Source: Thermococcus sp. (GTDB lineage: Archaea; Methanobacteriota_B; Thermococci; Thermococcales; Thermococcaceae). Taken from it: DNA of 64,000 nucleotides. Each line of letters opens with the position of its first letter. Position 1 is the stretch's first letter. The stretch lies in NCBI RefSeq assembly GCF_026988555.1, contig NZ_JALSLB010000015.1:1-64000 (forward strand). The letters run 5' to 3'. The notes beneath the pieces were generated by a model, which saw nothing but the letters and a program-made list of their open reading frames with translations, had not been told where the DNA came from and ran no database searches. Both the position numbers and the translations under genes were made by a program. Positions 23,487 to 32,158 of the stretch are shown one piece after another.

Positions 23487-24770
23487 CTACGAAACTTTTT
23501 CGGATACTAAATAGCTCGTGAGGCAGACACGGAGGTTCGTCAGAATGGCGAGCAGGAGAAAGAGTGCCCTAACCGAAGCCCCGGCTGGATACAGAAGGAA
23601 GAGCATGGTGGTGAAGATTCTCTCGTCCCTCTTGCCGGGGAGCTTTCTGAGGGCGGGAATCGAGCCGTAGGCGTCCTCACCGTAGGCGGCCTTGAACCTC
23701 TCGGTCGAGTAGCTCACCATCACCGAGCCGAGGAGAGCGAGGAGTGCAGTGAGATACCAGAGGGGCTCTCTGAGGGTCGAATAGGCCAGGAGGGCCAGAA
23801 ACGCGCCGTCAACGTAGCGGTCGAGGAGGGAGTCGATGTAGCCCCCAAACCTGCTTTCCCTGAGCTGGGCCCTCGCCAGCTCCCCGTCAACGCCGTCGAG
23901 GATTGAGCTAATCTGATACAGTATTCCCGCCAGCGGAAGGCTGACGAGCGTCAGAAAGGCCGAAATCACTCCGAGGGCAAATGTAATGAGGGTCATCTGG
24001 TTCGGGGTGACCTTTTCGGCGAGGAGGTAGCTTATCTCCGTTGAAATCCTCCTGTTGAGGTGCCTACTGATGAAGCCGTCACCCGTTCCCTTCACCGCGG
24101 TCTTGGCGAGCATCCTCCTGGCCATCTTAAGGTCAGAGGGCGTGTCAACATCAATCCAGGGGAGGCCGTCGAGGAAGGTAACTGGCAGTTCAGCCCTCTC
24201 AACAATCTCGCTTAGGGGGTAGTCACCATCTTGCTCTCTCTCCAGTGCCTCCGTTATCTCAAAGATGCTCTCGTCGAGGATGAAGAGGCCTGTATCGACA
24301 GCGTCCCACTCGTCGAGAGATTTGCCTATCTCCTCAACCCTGCCGTTTTTGACCCTCACCTTCGTCGCCTCACCCACGTCCGTCCATCTCGGCTTTCTAT
24401 CCGCTATCAGGCCGCTCCCCCTAAGGGCTTCCCGGATGAATTCCTCACCGTAAACGTGGTCGCCCATCACCAGAACGAATCTTCCAGAGACGTGGTTTTT
24501 GACCAAGTGGAGGGAGTGTCCGTTGCCCTTTTCAGGTTCGGGGTTGATTACCAGCTCGGCGTTGAGGCCGTGCCCTTCGATGAACTCATGGTAAAGTCCT
24601 GCATAGCGTTCGTTGGTGACTATTATGAACATCCCAACGCCATTTCGCCTGAGAAGGGTAAGCGTCCGGTAAAGAATCTCCCTCCGGGCGACTTTCAGGA
24701 GCCCCTTGGGCCTCTCTCCCATCCTTGTCCCCAGGCCTGCCGCCAGAATTACCGCCGTTTTTGGCACCAT
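23487..24770 (-). CDS. Bifunctional CTP:inositol-1-phosphate cytidylyltransferase / DIPP synthase
   Basis: A 427-residue fusion. Residues 1-230 are a nucleotidyltransferase (ILAAGLGTRMGERPKGLL, LVMGDHVYG, PWIDVDTPSDL) that makes CDP-inositol. Residues 240-427 are a CDP-alcohol phosphatidyltransferase with several membrane helices and the motif DGVDGELARAQLRESRFGGYIDSLLDRYVD. Together with Ino1 it makes phosphorylated DIP in the membrane. The start is ATG 24770 (or 24776) after GGTGAT; the open frame extends much further, but antisense to dph6, and is not real there. Confidence 0.95.
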   Translation of the reverse strand: MVPKTAVILAAGLGTRMGERPKGLLKVARREILYRTLTLLRRNGVGMFIIVTNERYAGLYHEFIEGHGLNAELVINPEPEKGNGHSLHLVKNHVSGRFVLVMGDHVYGEEFIREALRGSGLIADRKPRWTDVGEATKVRVKNGRVEEIGKSLDEWDAVDTGLFILDESIFEITEALEREQDGDYPLSEIVERAELPVTFLDGLPWIDVDTPSDLKMARRMLAKTAVKGTGDGFISRHLNRRISTEISYLLAEKVTPNQMTLITFALGVISAFLTLVSLPLAGILYQISSILDGVDGELARAQLRESRFGGYIDSLLDRYVDGAFLALLAYSTLREPLWYLTALLALLGSVMVSYSTERFKAAYGEDAYGSIPALRKLPGKRDERIFTTMLFLLYPAGASVRALFLLLAILTNLRVCLTSYLVSEKVS

Positions 24771-24854
24771 TGGCATCACCTTTTTAAAGCCCCCGCCGAG
24801 CCACTCTCCAGTGGGAATTATACATCGACGATTTGAAGTTTTCGGGTGAGAGGG

Positions 24855-25544
24855 ATGCGAGTTGCGGTGCTGTATTCGGGCGGGAAGGACTCCAATTACG
24901 CCCTCTACTGGGCGCTGAGGCAGGGGTTTGAGGTCAAGTACCTCATCTCGATGGTGAGCGAGAGCGACGAGAGCTACATGTACCACGTGCCGAATATACA
25001 CCTCACCGAACTCCAGGCGAAGGTGGTAGGAATTCCCCTCGTCAAGGGCTTCACCAGCGGCGAGAAGGAGAAGGAAGTCGAGGACATGAAGGCCGTCCTT
25101 GAGAGGCTGAGGATAGACGGCGTCGTTGCCGGTGCTCTGGCCAGTGAGTACCAGAAGAAGCGCGTTGACAGGGTAGCAAAGGAGCTTGGCATAGAGAGCT
25201 TCGCTCCAGCATGGCACCGCGACCCAATCGAGTATATGCGCGAACTGGTGGAAATATTTGACATCGTCATGGTCGGCACGGCCGCCTACGGCCTGGACGA
25301 GAGCTGGCTCGGAAGGAGGATTGACGAGAAAGCTTTGGAGGAACTTGTGGAGCTCCATGAGAAGTACAAAATCCACGTCGCCGGCGAAGGGGGAGAGTTC
25401 GAGACCTTTGTTCGTGATGCGTCCTTCTTCAAGGCGAGGATAGTCTTCGATGAGGTCGAGAAGGAGTGGAGTGAGTGCAACTACTCTGGAGTGCTGAAAG
25501 TGAAGAGGGCTCATCTGGAGTGGAAAGAAAATGGAAGGGTCTAA
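24855..25544 (+). CDS. dph6: Diphthine--ammonia ligase
   Basis: A 229-residue ATP pyrophosphatase family protein that amidates diphthine on aEF2, the last step of diphthamide synthesis. PP-loop [12 protein letters not shown] at the N-terminus, then [27 protein letters not shown] and [15 protein letters not shown], all typical of the Dph6/MJ0570 family. ATG 24855 follows GGTGAGAGGG. It is divergent from the DIP synthesis gene and does not belong to an operon. Confidence 0.92.
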   Translation: MRVAVLYSGGKDSNYALYWALRQGFEVKYLISMVSESDESYMYHVPNIHLTELQAKVVGIPLVKGFTSGEKEKEVEDMKAVLERLRIDGVVAGALASEYQKKRVDRVAKELGIESFAPAWHRDPIEYMRELVEIFDIVMVGTAAYGLDESWLGRRIDEKALEELVELHEKYKIHVAGEGGEFETFVRDASFFKARIVFDEVEKEWSECNYSGVLKVKRAHLEWKENGRV

Positions 25545-25647
25545 TCTTCCTCAACGTCCGCCCACAGGCTGACCCGCAAACGGCCGCCGGTTGTTGGTTT
25601 GGATAAAACTTTATTAACCCATCCCAGACATTACCATCGGTGGTGGA

Positions 25648-26409
25648 ATGATAGAGGTCGAAGGCCTCGTCAAGAGGTTCGGTTCTAACATGGCCCTCAA
25701 AGGGATAACCTTCACGGTCAAAGACGGCGAAATTTACGGCCTCCTCGGCCCCAACGGGAGCGGAAAGAGCACCACCATGAAGATCCTCTCAGGAATAATT
25801 CCCCCCTCATCGGGCAGGGTTGTCGTGGACGGCGTCGACGTTTCAAGCGACCCGATAGGGGTGAAGGAGATAGTCGGCTACGTCCCGGAAACGCCGGTTC
25901 TCTACGAGAGCCTCACCCCTGTTGAGTTTTTCAACTTCGTCGGGAGTGTGAGGAGAATCCCTAAGGAGGAGCTCCAGGAGCGCGTGGAGACCTTTGTGAA
26001 GGCTTTCGGGATAGAGAAGTACCTCGGTGAGATGATCGGTAACCTCAGCTTCGGAACCAGACAGAAAATCTCCCTGATAAGTGCCATGCTCCACGATCCT
26101 AAAGTTTTAATCCTCGACGAGGCAATGAACGGCCTCGACCCCAAGAGCGCGAGGATTTTAAGGGAGCTCCTGCTCGGGTTCAGGGAGGAGGGGAGGAGCG
26201 TGGTTTTTTCTACCCACGTTCTGGCTCTGGCCGAGACCATATGCGACCGCGTCGGTGTCATATACAACGGTGAGATAATTGCTGAAGGAACTGTGGAGCA
26301 GCTCAAAAGCTTTGCACACGAGGAGAGCCTTGAAGATGTGTTTCTTAAGCTCACTGAGAGCCAGGAAGAGGTGGCCGGAATAGTCATGGCCCTTAAGGAG
26401 GCCCTTTAG
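25648..26409 (+). CDS. ABC transporter ATP-binding protein (ABC-2 exporter)
   Basis: A 253-residue ATPase: Walker A GPNGSGKST, degenerate signature NLSFGTRQKI, Walker B LILDEAMNGLD and H-switch STHVLA. It has glutamate followed by alanine (DEAM) where most family members have DEPxxGLD, a mild variation. It is followed 9 bp later by a large permease gene and together they form an exporter of unknown substrate. A TATA-like ACTTTATTAAC lies about 40 bp upstream. Confidence 0.9.
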   Translation: MIEVEGLVKRFGSNMALKGITFTVKDGEIYGLLGPNGSGKSTTMKILSGIIPPSSGRVVVDGVDVSSDPIGVKEIVGYVPETPVLYESLTPVEFFNFVGSVRRIPKEELQERVETFVKAFGIEKYLGEMIGNLSFGTRQKISLISAMLHDPKVLILDEAMNGLDPKSARILRELLLGFREEGRSVVFSTHVLALAETICDRVGVIYNGEIIAEGTVEQLKSFAHEESLEDVFLKLTESQEEVAGIVMALKEAL

Positions 26410-26418
26410 GGTGGGAGC

Positions 26419-27882
26419 ATGTTCGAGATAGTCAGAATCCTCTACAGGGAGCTTCACTACAGGCGCCTCAAAAGCAACCCCCAGATAGCGGCCGACCCGG
26501 AGAAGTTCAGGAAGCAGCTCAGGAACTCTGGGAACATGAAGAGGGGCATAGCCCTCCAGTCCGTTGCCTTTCTCTTCTTCGGGATCATGATGGCTGGAGG
26601 TATCGCCGGAGCGGAGGACGAGACGAGGGCGTCCGTTATGTTCGCAACCTACGCGCTCCTGCCCTTCGTGATGGCCCTCTATACCACCACCGTCAACGCT
26701 TCCTACGCCGTCTCGATGGGAATCTTTGAGCCTCTCAAGCCCCTGCCGATAAGGACCGGCTCAAAGTATCTCAGCGTTCTCCTGGCGATAGACAACGTTC
26801 CTGCCGTTATAGCCCTCCTGCCGGCTGTCATTGCTATGGCCACAAAATACGGACTTCCTGGGGTACTCGGCCTTCTCTGGATCCTTACGGGGGCGTTCCT
26901 CGGCCATATCCTTGGACTGATCGTTTTCACCTTCTTCGGCTCCGCGAGCGTCGGCGGCAGGTTCTCAAAGCTCAGAACCCTCGCCAGAACCGTTGGGGTT
27001 ATACTCTTCATAAGCACCTTCTACGCCATCAACTACGTCCAGGAATACGTGAGGGAGCACTACGAGGAACTTTTGCCCTTCTTCTCAAAGTACTCTATAG
27101 CCTATCCGTTCTCAGTTGCATCGATAACCGATCCCCTCCACTCTCTCCTCCTGGTTCTTGGCTATCTCACCGTTCTAGTTCCGCTCTACCTGTTTATCCT
27201 TGGACGGCTCTGGGGAAGGCTTGAGGAGGGGGTGGAGGTTTCCCGCTCCAGAAACGTCCGCTTCAAGGCCAAAACCCACCATCCGGTTCTGGCCATTGCC
27301 CTCAAGGACCTGAGGATAGCCTTCAGAAAGAGCGCCCTCCTTGTGGGTTTGATTTTCCCCCTCTTCATAATCCTTCCGAGCGCCCTGAATCTCCTCACGG
27401 CCGGCTCGATCAGGGAATGGGCCGTTGCGTCGGTTCTGCTTATGATAGCCTGGATAACCTCGGTCGGGGTGGACACGGTCCTCAAGATAGACGGGAAGGA
27501 GTTTGAACTCCTGAGGAGCCTCCCGCTAACGGTCGGCCAGTTCGTCAGGGGAAAGCTCCTCGTCATGAACGCGGTTCCGGTCACCGCGGGCGTTGGTCTG
27601 GTTCTGGCGGTTTCATACATCAACGTTAAAACGCTCATCCTGCTCCCGGCAGCGCTTCTTCTGCCTCTTACGACGTCTTCGATAGCCTTAGCCTTTTTCT
27701 ACCACGGCGAGAGCGAGTTGTCAGTTCCTGAGACCAGCTTCGGGCACGTTCTTGCGCTCATGGTGATAAACGGGATCGCACTGGGAGTGGTCGCGGGGAT
27801 GTGGTATTTCATCGGGTACCCCTACGCGCTCGCCCTCACGCTCCTCGGGGTCTTGGTAATTCAGAAATCCCTCAGCAGGTGA
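26419..27882 (+). CDS. ABC exporter membrane subunit
   Basis: A 487-residue integral membrane protein with about ten to twelve hydrophobic segments. It begins with a soluble part of 50 residues (RILYRELHYRRLKSNPQ), and a long charged loop near residues 265-300 splits two membrane halves, as in PUTATIVE ABC-2 permeases of Thermococcales. ATG 26419 follows GGTGGGAG. Its last 11 bp overlap the end of the convergent, frameshifted Mth938-like gene. Substrate unknown. Confidence 0.82.
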   Translation: MFEIVRILYRELHYRRLKSNPQIAADPEKFRKQLRNSGNMKRGIALQSVAFLFFGIMMAGGIAGAEDETRASVMFATYALLPFVMALYTTTVNASYAVSMGIFEPLKPLPIRTGSKYLSVLLAIDNVPAVIALLPAVIAMATKYGLPGVLGLLWILTGAFLGHILGLIVFTFFGSASVGGRFSKLRTLARTVGVILFISTFYAINYVQEYVREHYEELLPFFSKYSIAYPFSVASITDPLHSLLLVLGYLTVLVPLYLFILGRLWGRLEEGVEVSRSRNVRFKAKTHHPVLAIALKDLRIAFRKSALLVGLIFPLFIILPSALNLLTAGSIREWAVASVLLMIAWITSVGVDTVLKIDGKEFELLRSLPLTVGQFVRGKLLVMNAVPVTAGVGLVLAVSYINVKTLILLPAALLLPLTTSSIALAFFYHGESELSVPETSFGHVLALMVINGIALGVVAGMWYFIGYPYALALTLLGVLVIQKSLSR

Positions 27883-28227
27883 CGTGAAATATTGCAAGTA
27901 CTTTCCTTTTTCCCCAGAGTTCGTTGAAGAGCTCCACCGCTTCGTCAGTCGGCTTTTCGATGACCTCTTTGTTCGCCACCAGTCCCCTGCTCTCCGGCAA
28001 AAGTGACAGCCTTCCCCAGGCGCCGGTTCCTACTATCAAAACGTCGAACTCCTCCTTCAGGTACTCCCTCAGCTCGTCCGGGTCGAGCCTATGGCTTGTC
28101 CCGTGCTTTTCCTTGCTGAGCCCTTTTTTCGCCTCTCGATTTCTCCGCTGGGATAGATCACGATGTCGTGGTCGTAGACCTTTCCATCGACGACTATCTT
28201 CCCGAAGGCAGGGAACTCGACCCTCAT
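27872..28227 (-). pseudogene. Mth938-like (DUF498) protein gene with a frameshift
   Basis: Translating the minus strand from ATG 28227 gives MRVEFPAFGKIVVDGKVY...GEIERRKK and then a premature stop in that frame. One frame over, the protein continues without break: LSKEKHGTSHRLDPDELREYL, DVLIVGTGAWGRL, KPTDEAVELFNELWGKRKVLAIFH and a natural TGA at 27872. The joined protein, about 118 residues, matches the Mth938/NDUFAF3-like fold with its IVGTG motif. The break lies at the homopolymer run A6G3 (28121-28129, read as GGG then AAAAAA in complement), where one base is missing. It may be a true mutation, a slippage-corrected gene or a sequencing error. It follows the NUDIX gene by 4 bp. Confidence 0.85.
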
Positions 28228-28231
28228 GACA

Positions 28232-28741
28232 TCACCCCAGACTCAGGGCGTCCCTCAGAATCTTCGCGTGGTCGAAGGCCAGCGGTAGCTTTAGTGCCTC
28301 ATCCATGGGGAAGACATACACTTCTTTGGCGTCGTCCCCGGCCTTCAGTTTTCCGGTTCCAATCGCCAGAAATGCCGTCGTCACGGTGTGCCCCCTCGGG
28401 TCGCGGTTCGGGTCGGAGTAAACGCCGACGAGCTTGATGAGCCTCACGTCGAGACCGGTTTCTTCCTTCGCTTCCCTCTTTGCCGCGTCCTCAACGGTCT
28501 CGCCGTACTCAACGAATCCCCCTGGCAGGGCGTAGTGACCTTTGAACGGTTCGTGCTTCCGTTTTATGAGGACAACACCGCCGTTGTAGAGTATCACAAC
28601 GTCTGCGGTGAGGCCTATGCACATGTGCGCCTCGACCTTGAGCTCCGGATGGATTCTGGAGAGAAACTCTCTGAGCTCCTCCCTTACGGGGGTTATATCG
28701 TAGCCCTTTGGGGCCTTAACGAGCAGAACGTAGCGGTCCAT
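28232..28741 (-). CDS. NUDIX hydrolase
   Basis: A 169-residue protein with a full NUDIX box: GGFVEYGETVEDAAKREAKEETGL (GX5EX7REUXEEXGU). The preceding ALPG and the residue pattern VGVYSDPNRDPRGHTVTTAF resemble ADP-ribose pyrophosphatases. It also has an N-terminal 45-residue extension (KGYDITPVREELREFLSRIHPEL). It lies between the myo-inositol kinase gene and the Mth938-like gene, all leftward and tightly packed. Confidence 0.9.
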   Translation of the reverse strand: MDRYVLLVKAPKGYDITPVREELREFLSRIHPELKVEAHMCIGLTADVVILYNGGVVLIKRKHEPFKGHYALPGGFVEYGETVEDAAKREAKEETGLDVRLIKLVGVYSDPNRDPRGHTVTTAFLAIGTGKLKAGDDAKEVYVFPMDEALKLPLAFDHAKILRDALSLG

Positions 28742-28775
28742 ATCACCACCTCAGGGAAGTCCCTTATCATCATCT

Positions 28776-29660
28776 TCAGCATGCTGACGTTTCATCATCG
28801 GCGGGCATAATTGTTCCTAATGGATTTATATCGTTAAGCCTCTCGACCGCGACTCTCATAGCCAGCTCGTTGAGGTCTTCCATCGAGAAGGAAAAGTCCC
28901 TGTGCTTTAGGAAAAGAGCGGTGAAGGCGTTTGCCTTTTTTAGGGCCTGAATAAAGGGGCACTGGGAGTAGAAGTAGCTGAAAGATGCTAGGAATACGTC
29001 GCCCGCTCCGGTGGATTCTTCAATATCCATCTGGATGGGCCTGTATCTGTATCCCATGCTCTTGAGGTATGCAAACCCCGGCTCCGCGCCGTTGCTTATC
29101 AGGAGAACTTCAACATCACCGGGACTAAAGTTGGTAAGATATCGTGTTTCCGTGAGATCGGCATGAAAAACTCTCATCCCCCTGAGGAAGGACGCATCAA
29201 TCTCCCGAAGCCTCACCGGGCCAACTTCTGGCGCCCTTATAAATCCCTGAACGTCGGCAACGAGAAAGTTCGACAGCTTCTTAAACTTGGTGGCACTTTC
29301 GGGGGGAATCTCCCCGGCAACCGGGTTCAGCATTACCATGTCGTAATCCCCACCCGGCACGTCCACTATTGGAGGGGCCCTTGAGAGGAGTCGGAGCTTT
29401 CTTCTGTTGGCGTCGATGTAGCGGAGCTCGTAGGAGGTACTCTCATTGGAGGGTATTATCCGGAGTTTTATACCAAGTTCCTTCAACTCATCGAGCCACT
29501 CGCCCGGAAGATCCTCACCCACGCTTGTCAGCACCTCAACGTCGCAGAAATTTGCCAGGGTTATTGCGGAGTAGTACGCCCCACCACCGGGTCTCTCCGC
29601 CTTCACGTCACTGTGCAGTACTATGTCACGGGTGAGGTGTCCGACTACGAGACATTTCAT
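28776..29660 (-). CDS. PfkB family kinase, probable myo-inositol 3-kinase
   Basis: A 294-residue ribokinase-fold enzyme. The GGGAYYSAITLA segment near the N-terminus and the anion-hole motif ESTGAGDVFLASF (catalytic D) mark the family. Its sequence and position next to gar1 and tfb correspond to T. kodakarensis TK2285, which was reported as a myo-inositol 3-kinase; I rely on memory for that match. Inositol metabolism is also present at 22.3-24.8 kb, which fits. Start ATG 29660. Confidence 0.78.
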   Translation of the reverse strand: MKCLVVGHLTRDIVLHSDVKAERPGGGAYYSAITLANFCDVEVLTSVGEDLPGEWLDELKELGIKLRIIPSNESTSYELRYIDANRRKLRLLSRAPPIVDVPGGDYDMVMLNPVAGEIPPESATKFKKLSNFLVADVQGFIRAPEVGPVRLREIDASFLRGMRVFHADLTETRYLTNFSPGDVEVLLISNGAEPGFAYLKSMGYRYRPIQMDIEESTGAGDVFLASFSYFYSQCPFIQALKKANAFTALFLKHRDFSFSMEDLNELAMRVAVERLNDINPLGTIMPADDETSAC

Positions 29661-29725
29661 AGATTCACATCCAACTTTAATCTTTAGCCTGCTTCCTAAT
29701 AAAAACCTTTTGGAATTTGACCGAA

Positions 29726-29783
29726 AGATTTATAAATGAGAAAGCGAAAAGCTTAAAAGGATGTGTCCTTTTGGGGTGGGGCT
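29726..29783 (+). promoter_or_regulatory. gar1-tfb promoter and 5' leader hairpin
   Basis: The likely TATA is GATTTATAAATG (about 29727-29738). The leader holds a perfect inverted repeat AAAAGGA-TGTG-TCCTTTT (29755-29772), directly before the GGGGTGGGG ribosome binding site of gar1. A second TATA-like word, GCTTAAAAG (29751-29759), overlaps the hairpin's left arm. The hairpin could limit access to the ribosome or bind a protein; Gar1 itself binds RNA. Confidence 0.5.
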
Positions 29784-30092
29784 ATGAAGCGACTTGGTAA
29801 GGTTTCTCACTATGCGAAGCAGGGCTTTCTGATACTGCGCACCGAGTGGGTTCCATCGCTCAATGAACCCGTTGTTGACAAAAGTTTGACGCTTGTTGGA
29901 ACGGTTAAGGATGTTTTTGGTCCCGTTGGCAGGCCGTATGTAGCGATTAAACCCCGTGTCAGAAATCCCGAAAAGTATGTCGGGACACTTCTCTACGCTG
30001 ACTCCAGGCGCGGATCGAAACCGAATCACGTCAAGGGCAAGCGGCCCGTTAAGGGAGGTAAACGACGCCCTGCCCCCAGAAAAAGGGGGTGA
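29784..30092 (+). CDS. gar1: H/ACA ribonucleoprotein subunit Gar1
   Basis: A 102-residue protein: a small beta-barrel Gar1 core (LGKVSHYAKQGFLILRTEWVPSLNEPVVDKS, TVKDVFGPVGRPYVAIKPR) and a basic Arg/Lys/Gly tail. It binds Cbf5 in pseudouridine-guide RNPs. The start ATG 29784 follows GGGGTGGGG. The TFB gene starts six bp after its stop, an arrangement (gar1-tfb) common in Thermococcales. Confidence 0.93.
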   Translation: MKRLGKVSHYAKQGFLILRTEWVPSLNEPVVDKSLTLVGTVKDVFGPVGRPYVAIKPRVRNPEKYVGTLLYADSRRGSKPNHVKGKRPVKGGKRRPAPRKRG

Positions 30093-30098
30093 GAATTT

Positions 30099-31010
30099 TT
30101 GGCTGACAAAAGGGTTTGCCCTGTGTGTGGCTCAACCGAGTTTATTTACGACCCTAGGAGAGGGGAGATAGTCTGTGCCAAGTGCGGCTACGTTATAGAG
30201 GAGAATGTGATAGACGAAGGTCCGGAATGGCGTGCCTTTGACCCGAATCAGCGGGCTAGAAGGGCAAGAACCGGCGCACCCATGACCCTGATGATACATG
30301 ATAAAGGCCTGTCCACGGATATCGACTGGAGGGACAGGGACATACACGGCAACCAGATAACCGGCATGTACAGGACAAAAATGCGCAGGCTCAGGATGTG
30401 GCAGCGCCGTATGAGAATCAACGATGCGGCCGAGCGTAACCTCGCCTTCGCCCTGAGCGAGCTCGACAGGATGGCGGCACAGATGCGGTTACCGCGCAGG
30501 GTTAAGGAGGCAGCGGCTTCTCTGTACAGGAAAGCCGTCATGAAGAAGCTCATCCGCGGGCGCTCGATTGAGGGAATGGTTTCGGCGGCACTTTACGCTG
30601 CATGCAGGATGGAAGCCATCCCGAGAACCCTGGATGAGATAGCGGCGGTTTCAAAGGTCAGTAAGAAGGAGATCGGAAGGAGCTATCGATTTATGGCAAG
30701 GGGTTTGAGCCTGAACCTCCGTCCGACGAGTCCCATTGAGTACGTGGACCGTTTCGGTGACGCCCTTGATGTTAACGCCAAGACCAAAAAGCGGGCCAAG
30801 GAGATACTGAAGGAGGCTATAAAACGGGGTATAACCAGCGGAAAGGGCCCAACGGGTCTGGCCGCGGCGGCGCTCTACGTTGCATCTCTCCTCGAAAATG
30901 AGAAGAAAACCCAACGTGAAGTTGCGGAGGTTGCCCACGTTACCGAGGTGACCGTCAGGAACCGCTACAAGGAACTTGTCGACAAGCTCGGGATAAACGT
31001 TCCGATCTGA
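30099..31010 (+). CDS. tfb: Transcription initiation factor TFB
   Basis: A 303-residue archaeal TFIIB. The zinc ribbon uses Cys 7, 10, 26 and 29 (CPVCGS...CAKCGY), followed by the B-finger/linker ([19 protein letters not shown]) and two cyclin-like repeats, ending in [17 protein letters not shown] (the helix-turn-helix that reads the BRE). Translation starts at TTG 30099, with GGGGGTGAG nine bases before it. Thermococcus species often have two TFBs; this one lies next to gar1. The next gene follows 9 bp later. Confidence 0.95.
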   Translation: MADKRVCPVCGSTEFIYDPRRGEIVCAKCGYVIEENVIDEGPEWRAFDPNQRARRARTGAPMTLMIHDKGLSTDIDWRDRDIHGNQITGMYRTKMRRLRMWQRRMRINDAAERNLAFALSELDRMAAQMRLPRRVKEAAASLYRKAVMKKLIRGRSIEGMVSAALYAACRMEAIPRTLDEIAAVSKVSKKEIGRSYRFMARGLSLNLRPTSPIEYVDRFGDALDVNAKTKKRAKEILKEAIKRGITSGKGPTGLAAAALYVASLLENEKKTQREVAEVAHVTEVTVRNRYKELVDKLGINVPI

Positions 31011-31019
31011 GGTGTCCCT

Positions 31020-31514
31020 GTGCTGATAGCAGTGATTAGTGATACCCATCACGGCGATAAAACCCTGAACTTTCCTTCCACTCTTTTTAAGTGTATACAA
31101 AGGAGAGAACCGGAGCTGATCCTCCACGCCGGCGATGTAACTTCCTCTGAACTCTTGGAGAAGTTGGAAGAACTCGCTCCTGTCCTGGCAGTTCGTGGAA
31201 ACGCTGACCACTTAGACCTGCCTGAGGAAAGTTCTCTTGAGGCTGAAGACCTCAGGATCGGCATCGTTCACGGTCATCAGTTTCTGAGCTTAAACCCCCA
31301 GTTCCTCACCTACAAGGCCCTGGAAATGGACGTCGATGTCCTGATATTCGGGCACACTCACAGGTTCTACAGTGACGTAATGTCCTTTCACGGTTCGCGG
31401 ATCCTGTTGCTGAACCCGGGCTCCCCCGCGTTTCCGCGTATGGACGCGGCAGGTTTCGCCCTTCTAAAAGTATCGGGAACAGAAGCGCGTGTTGAGAGGG
31501 TGAGGTTCTGGTAA
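31020..31514 (+). CDS. YfcE/MJ0936-type metallophosphodiesterase
   Basis: A 164-residue metallophosphoesterase with all metal ligands: SDTHHGD (D8, H10), HAGDVTS, RGNADH, VHGHQ and FGHTHRF. Close relatives such as MJ0936 hydrolyse phosphodiesters with Ni or Mn; the natural substrate is uncertain. It starts at GTG 31020 with GAGGTG in front and follows tfb by 9 bp, probably in the same transcript. Confidence 0.92.
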   Translation: MLIAVISDTHHGDKTLNFPSTLFKCIQRREPELILHAGDVTSSELLEKLEELAPVLAVRGNADHLDLPEESSLEAEDLRIGIVHGHQFLSLNPQFLTYKALEMDVDVLIFGHTHRFYSDVMSFHGSRILLLNPGSPAFPRMDAAGFALLKVSGTEARVERVRFW

Positions 31515-31532
31515 GGATAACATCCTCGATAA

Positions 31533-31577
31533 AAATTTAGAAAAAATCTGAGGAAAAGCGCCATCAGGACTTGATGG
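31533..31577 (-). terminator. Probable terminator of the histone gene
   Basis: On the minus strand the end of the histone gene forms CCATCA-AGTCC-TGATGG (complement of 31561-31577), overlapping the stop codon, followed by GCGCTTTTCC and then two thymidine-rich runs TTTTTTCTAAATTTTT (31536-31552). Archaeal termination relies on T-runs, so the tract alone could suffice. The convergent phosphodiesterase gene ends at 31514. Confidence 0.5.
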
Positions 31578-31767
31578 CGAGCTTGATGTCCTCGGCCTTG
31601 ACGGTCTTCCTGCCCGCGTGGTGGGCGAGGTCGACGGCCTTCTTGGCGATCTCGGTAGCCTTGTCCTCGAGGTGCTCTGCAAGAAGCTTGGCGGCGTCTT
31701 CGCTAACGCGGGCCGCACCGGCCTTCCTTATAAGCCTGTCAACTGGGGCAATCGGCAACTCAGCCAT
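31564..31767 (-). CDS. Archaeal histone
   Basis: A 67-residue histone-fold protein ([22 protein letters not shown], then a long central helix and [13 protein letters not shown]) that dimerises and wraps DNA. It is the length and sequence type of Thermococcus HTkA/HTkB and HMf. ATG 31767 follows AGGAGG. The strong TATA box (GGTTTATATACACC complement, near 31825-31838) and roughly 40-nt leader fit a highly expressed gene. Confidence 0.96.
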   Translation of the reverse strand: MAELPIAPVDRLIRKAGAARVSEDAAKLLAEHLEDKATEIAKKAVDLAHHAGRKTVKAEDIKLAIKS

Positions 31768-32158
31768 TTTCCCAACCTCCTAAACGTTGTTTTGCAAGTA
31801 TCTGCGTTTTATTTTAGGAACAAAGGTGTATATAAACCTTTCGGAAACGGGCGGCGTGGAGGCCTATATTTCTGGAGCTATAGGCGAGTTGTTGAGAATT
31901 GGGATGTCTTTCTATAGATGAGGGAGAAAGAGGCAAAAGGACGGGCGTGAGTTAAGCTACGAAAACCGTTCTTTGCCCATTATTTTCCTGGAACTGCTCT
32001 TCCAACGGGTTAAATTAAATAACAGGGACAGCATCTTGAACCATTGGGGGAGAAAAACTCTCTTCGATACCCATCTGAGGGCACGGATGTCTCAGATTTG
32101 CACCACAGGGTTTTTATAGGCTTGGCCCCGACATTGAATTTACCTGGAGGTGAAAGAT
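31768..32158. promoter_or_regulatory. Divergent promoter region of histone and RuBisCO genes
   Basis: A 391-bp gap. Near 31829-31837 is the histone TATA (TATATAAAC on plus strand). The RuBisCO TATA is TTTTTATAGG at 32110-32119, with transcription expected near 32138. Two inverted repeats lie between: GCCTATA-N10-TATAGGC (31862-31885) and ATCTGAG-N11-CTCAGAT (32073-32097). The second ends 13 bp upstream of the RuBisCO TATA, where an activator would bind. I see no ORF or RNA gene in the remainder. Confidence 0.55.

Noticed and set aside
24777-25514. N-terminal extension of the IPCT/DIPPS frame by about 245 codons
   Set aside because: The extension is antisense to dph6 and unlike any nucleotidyltransferase; the family start is at ILAAGLGTRMG.
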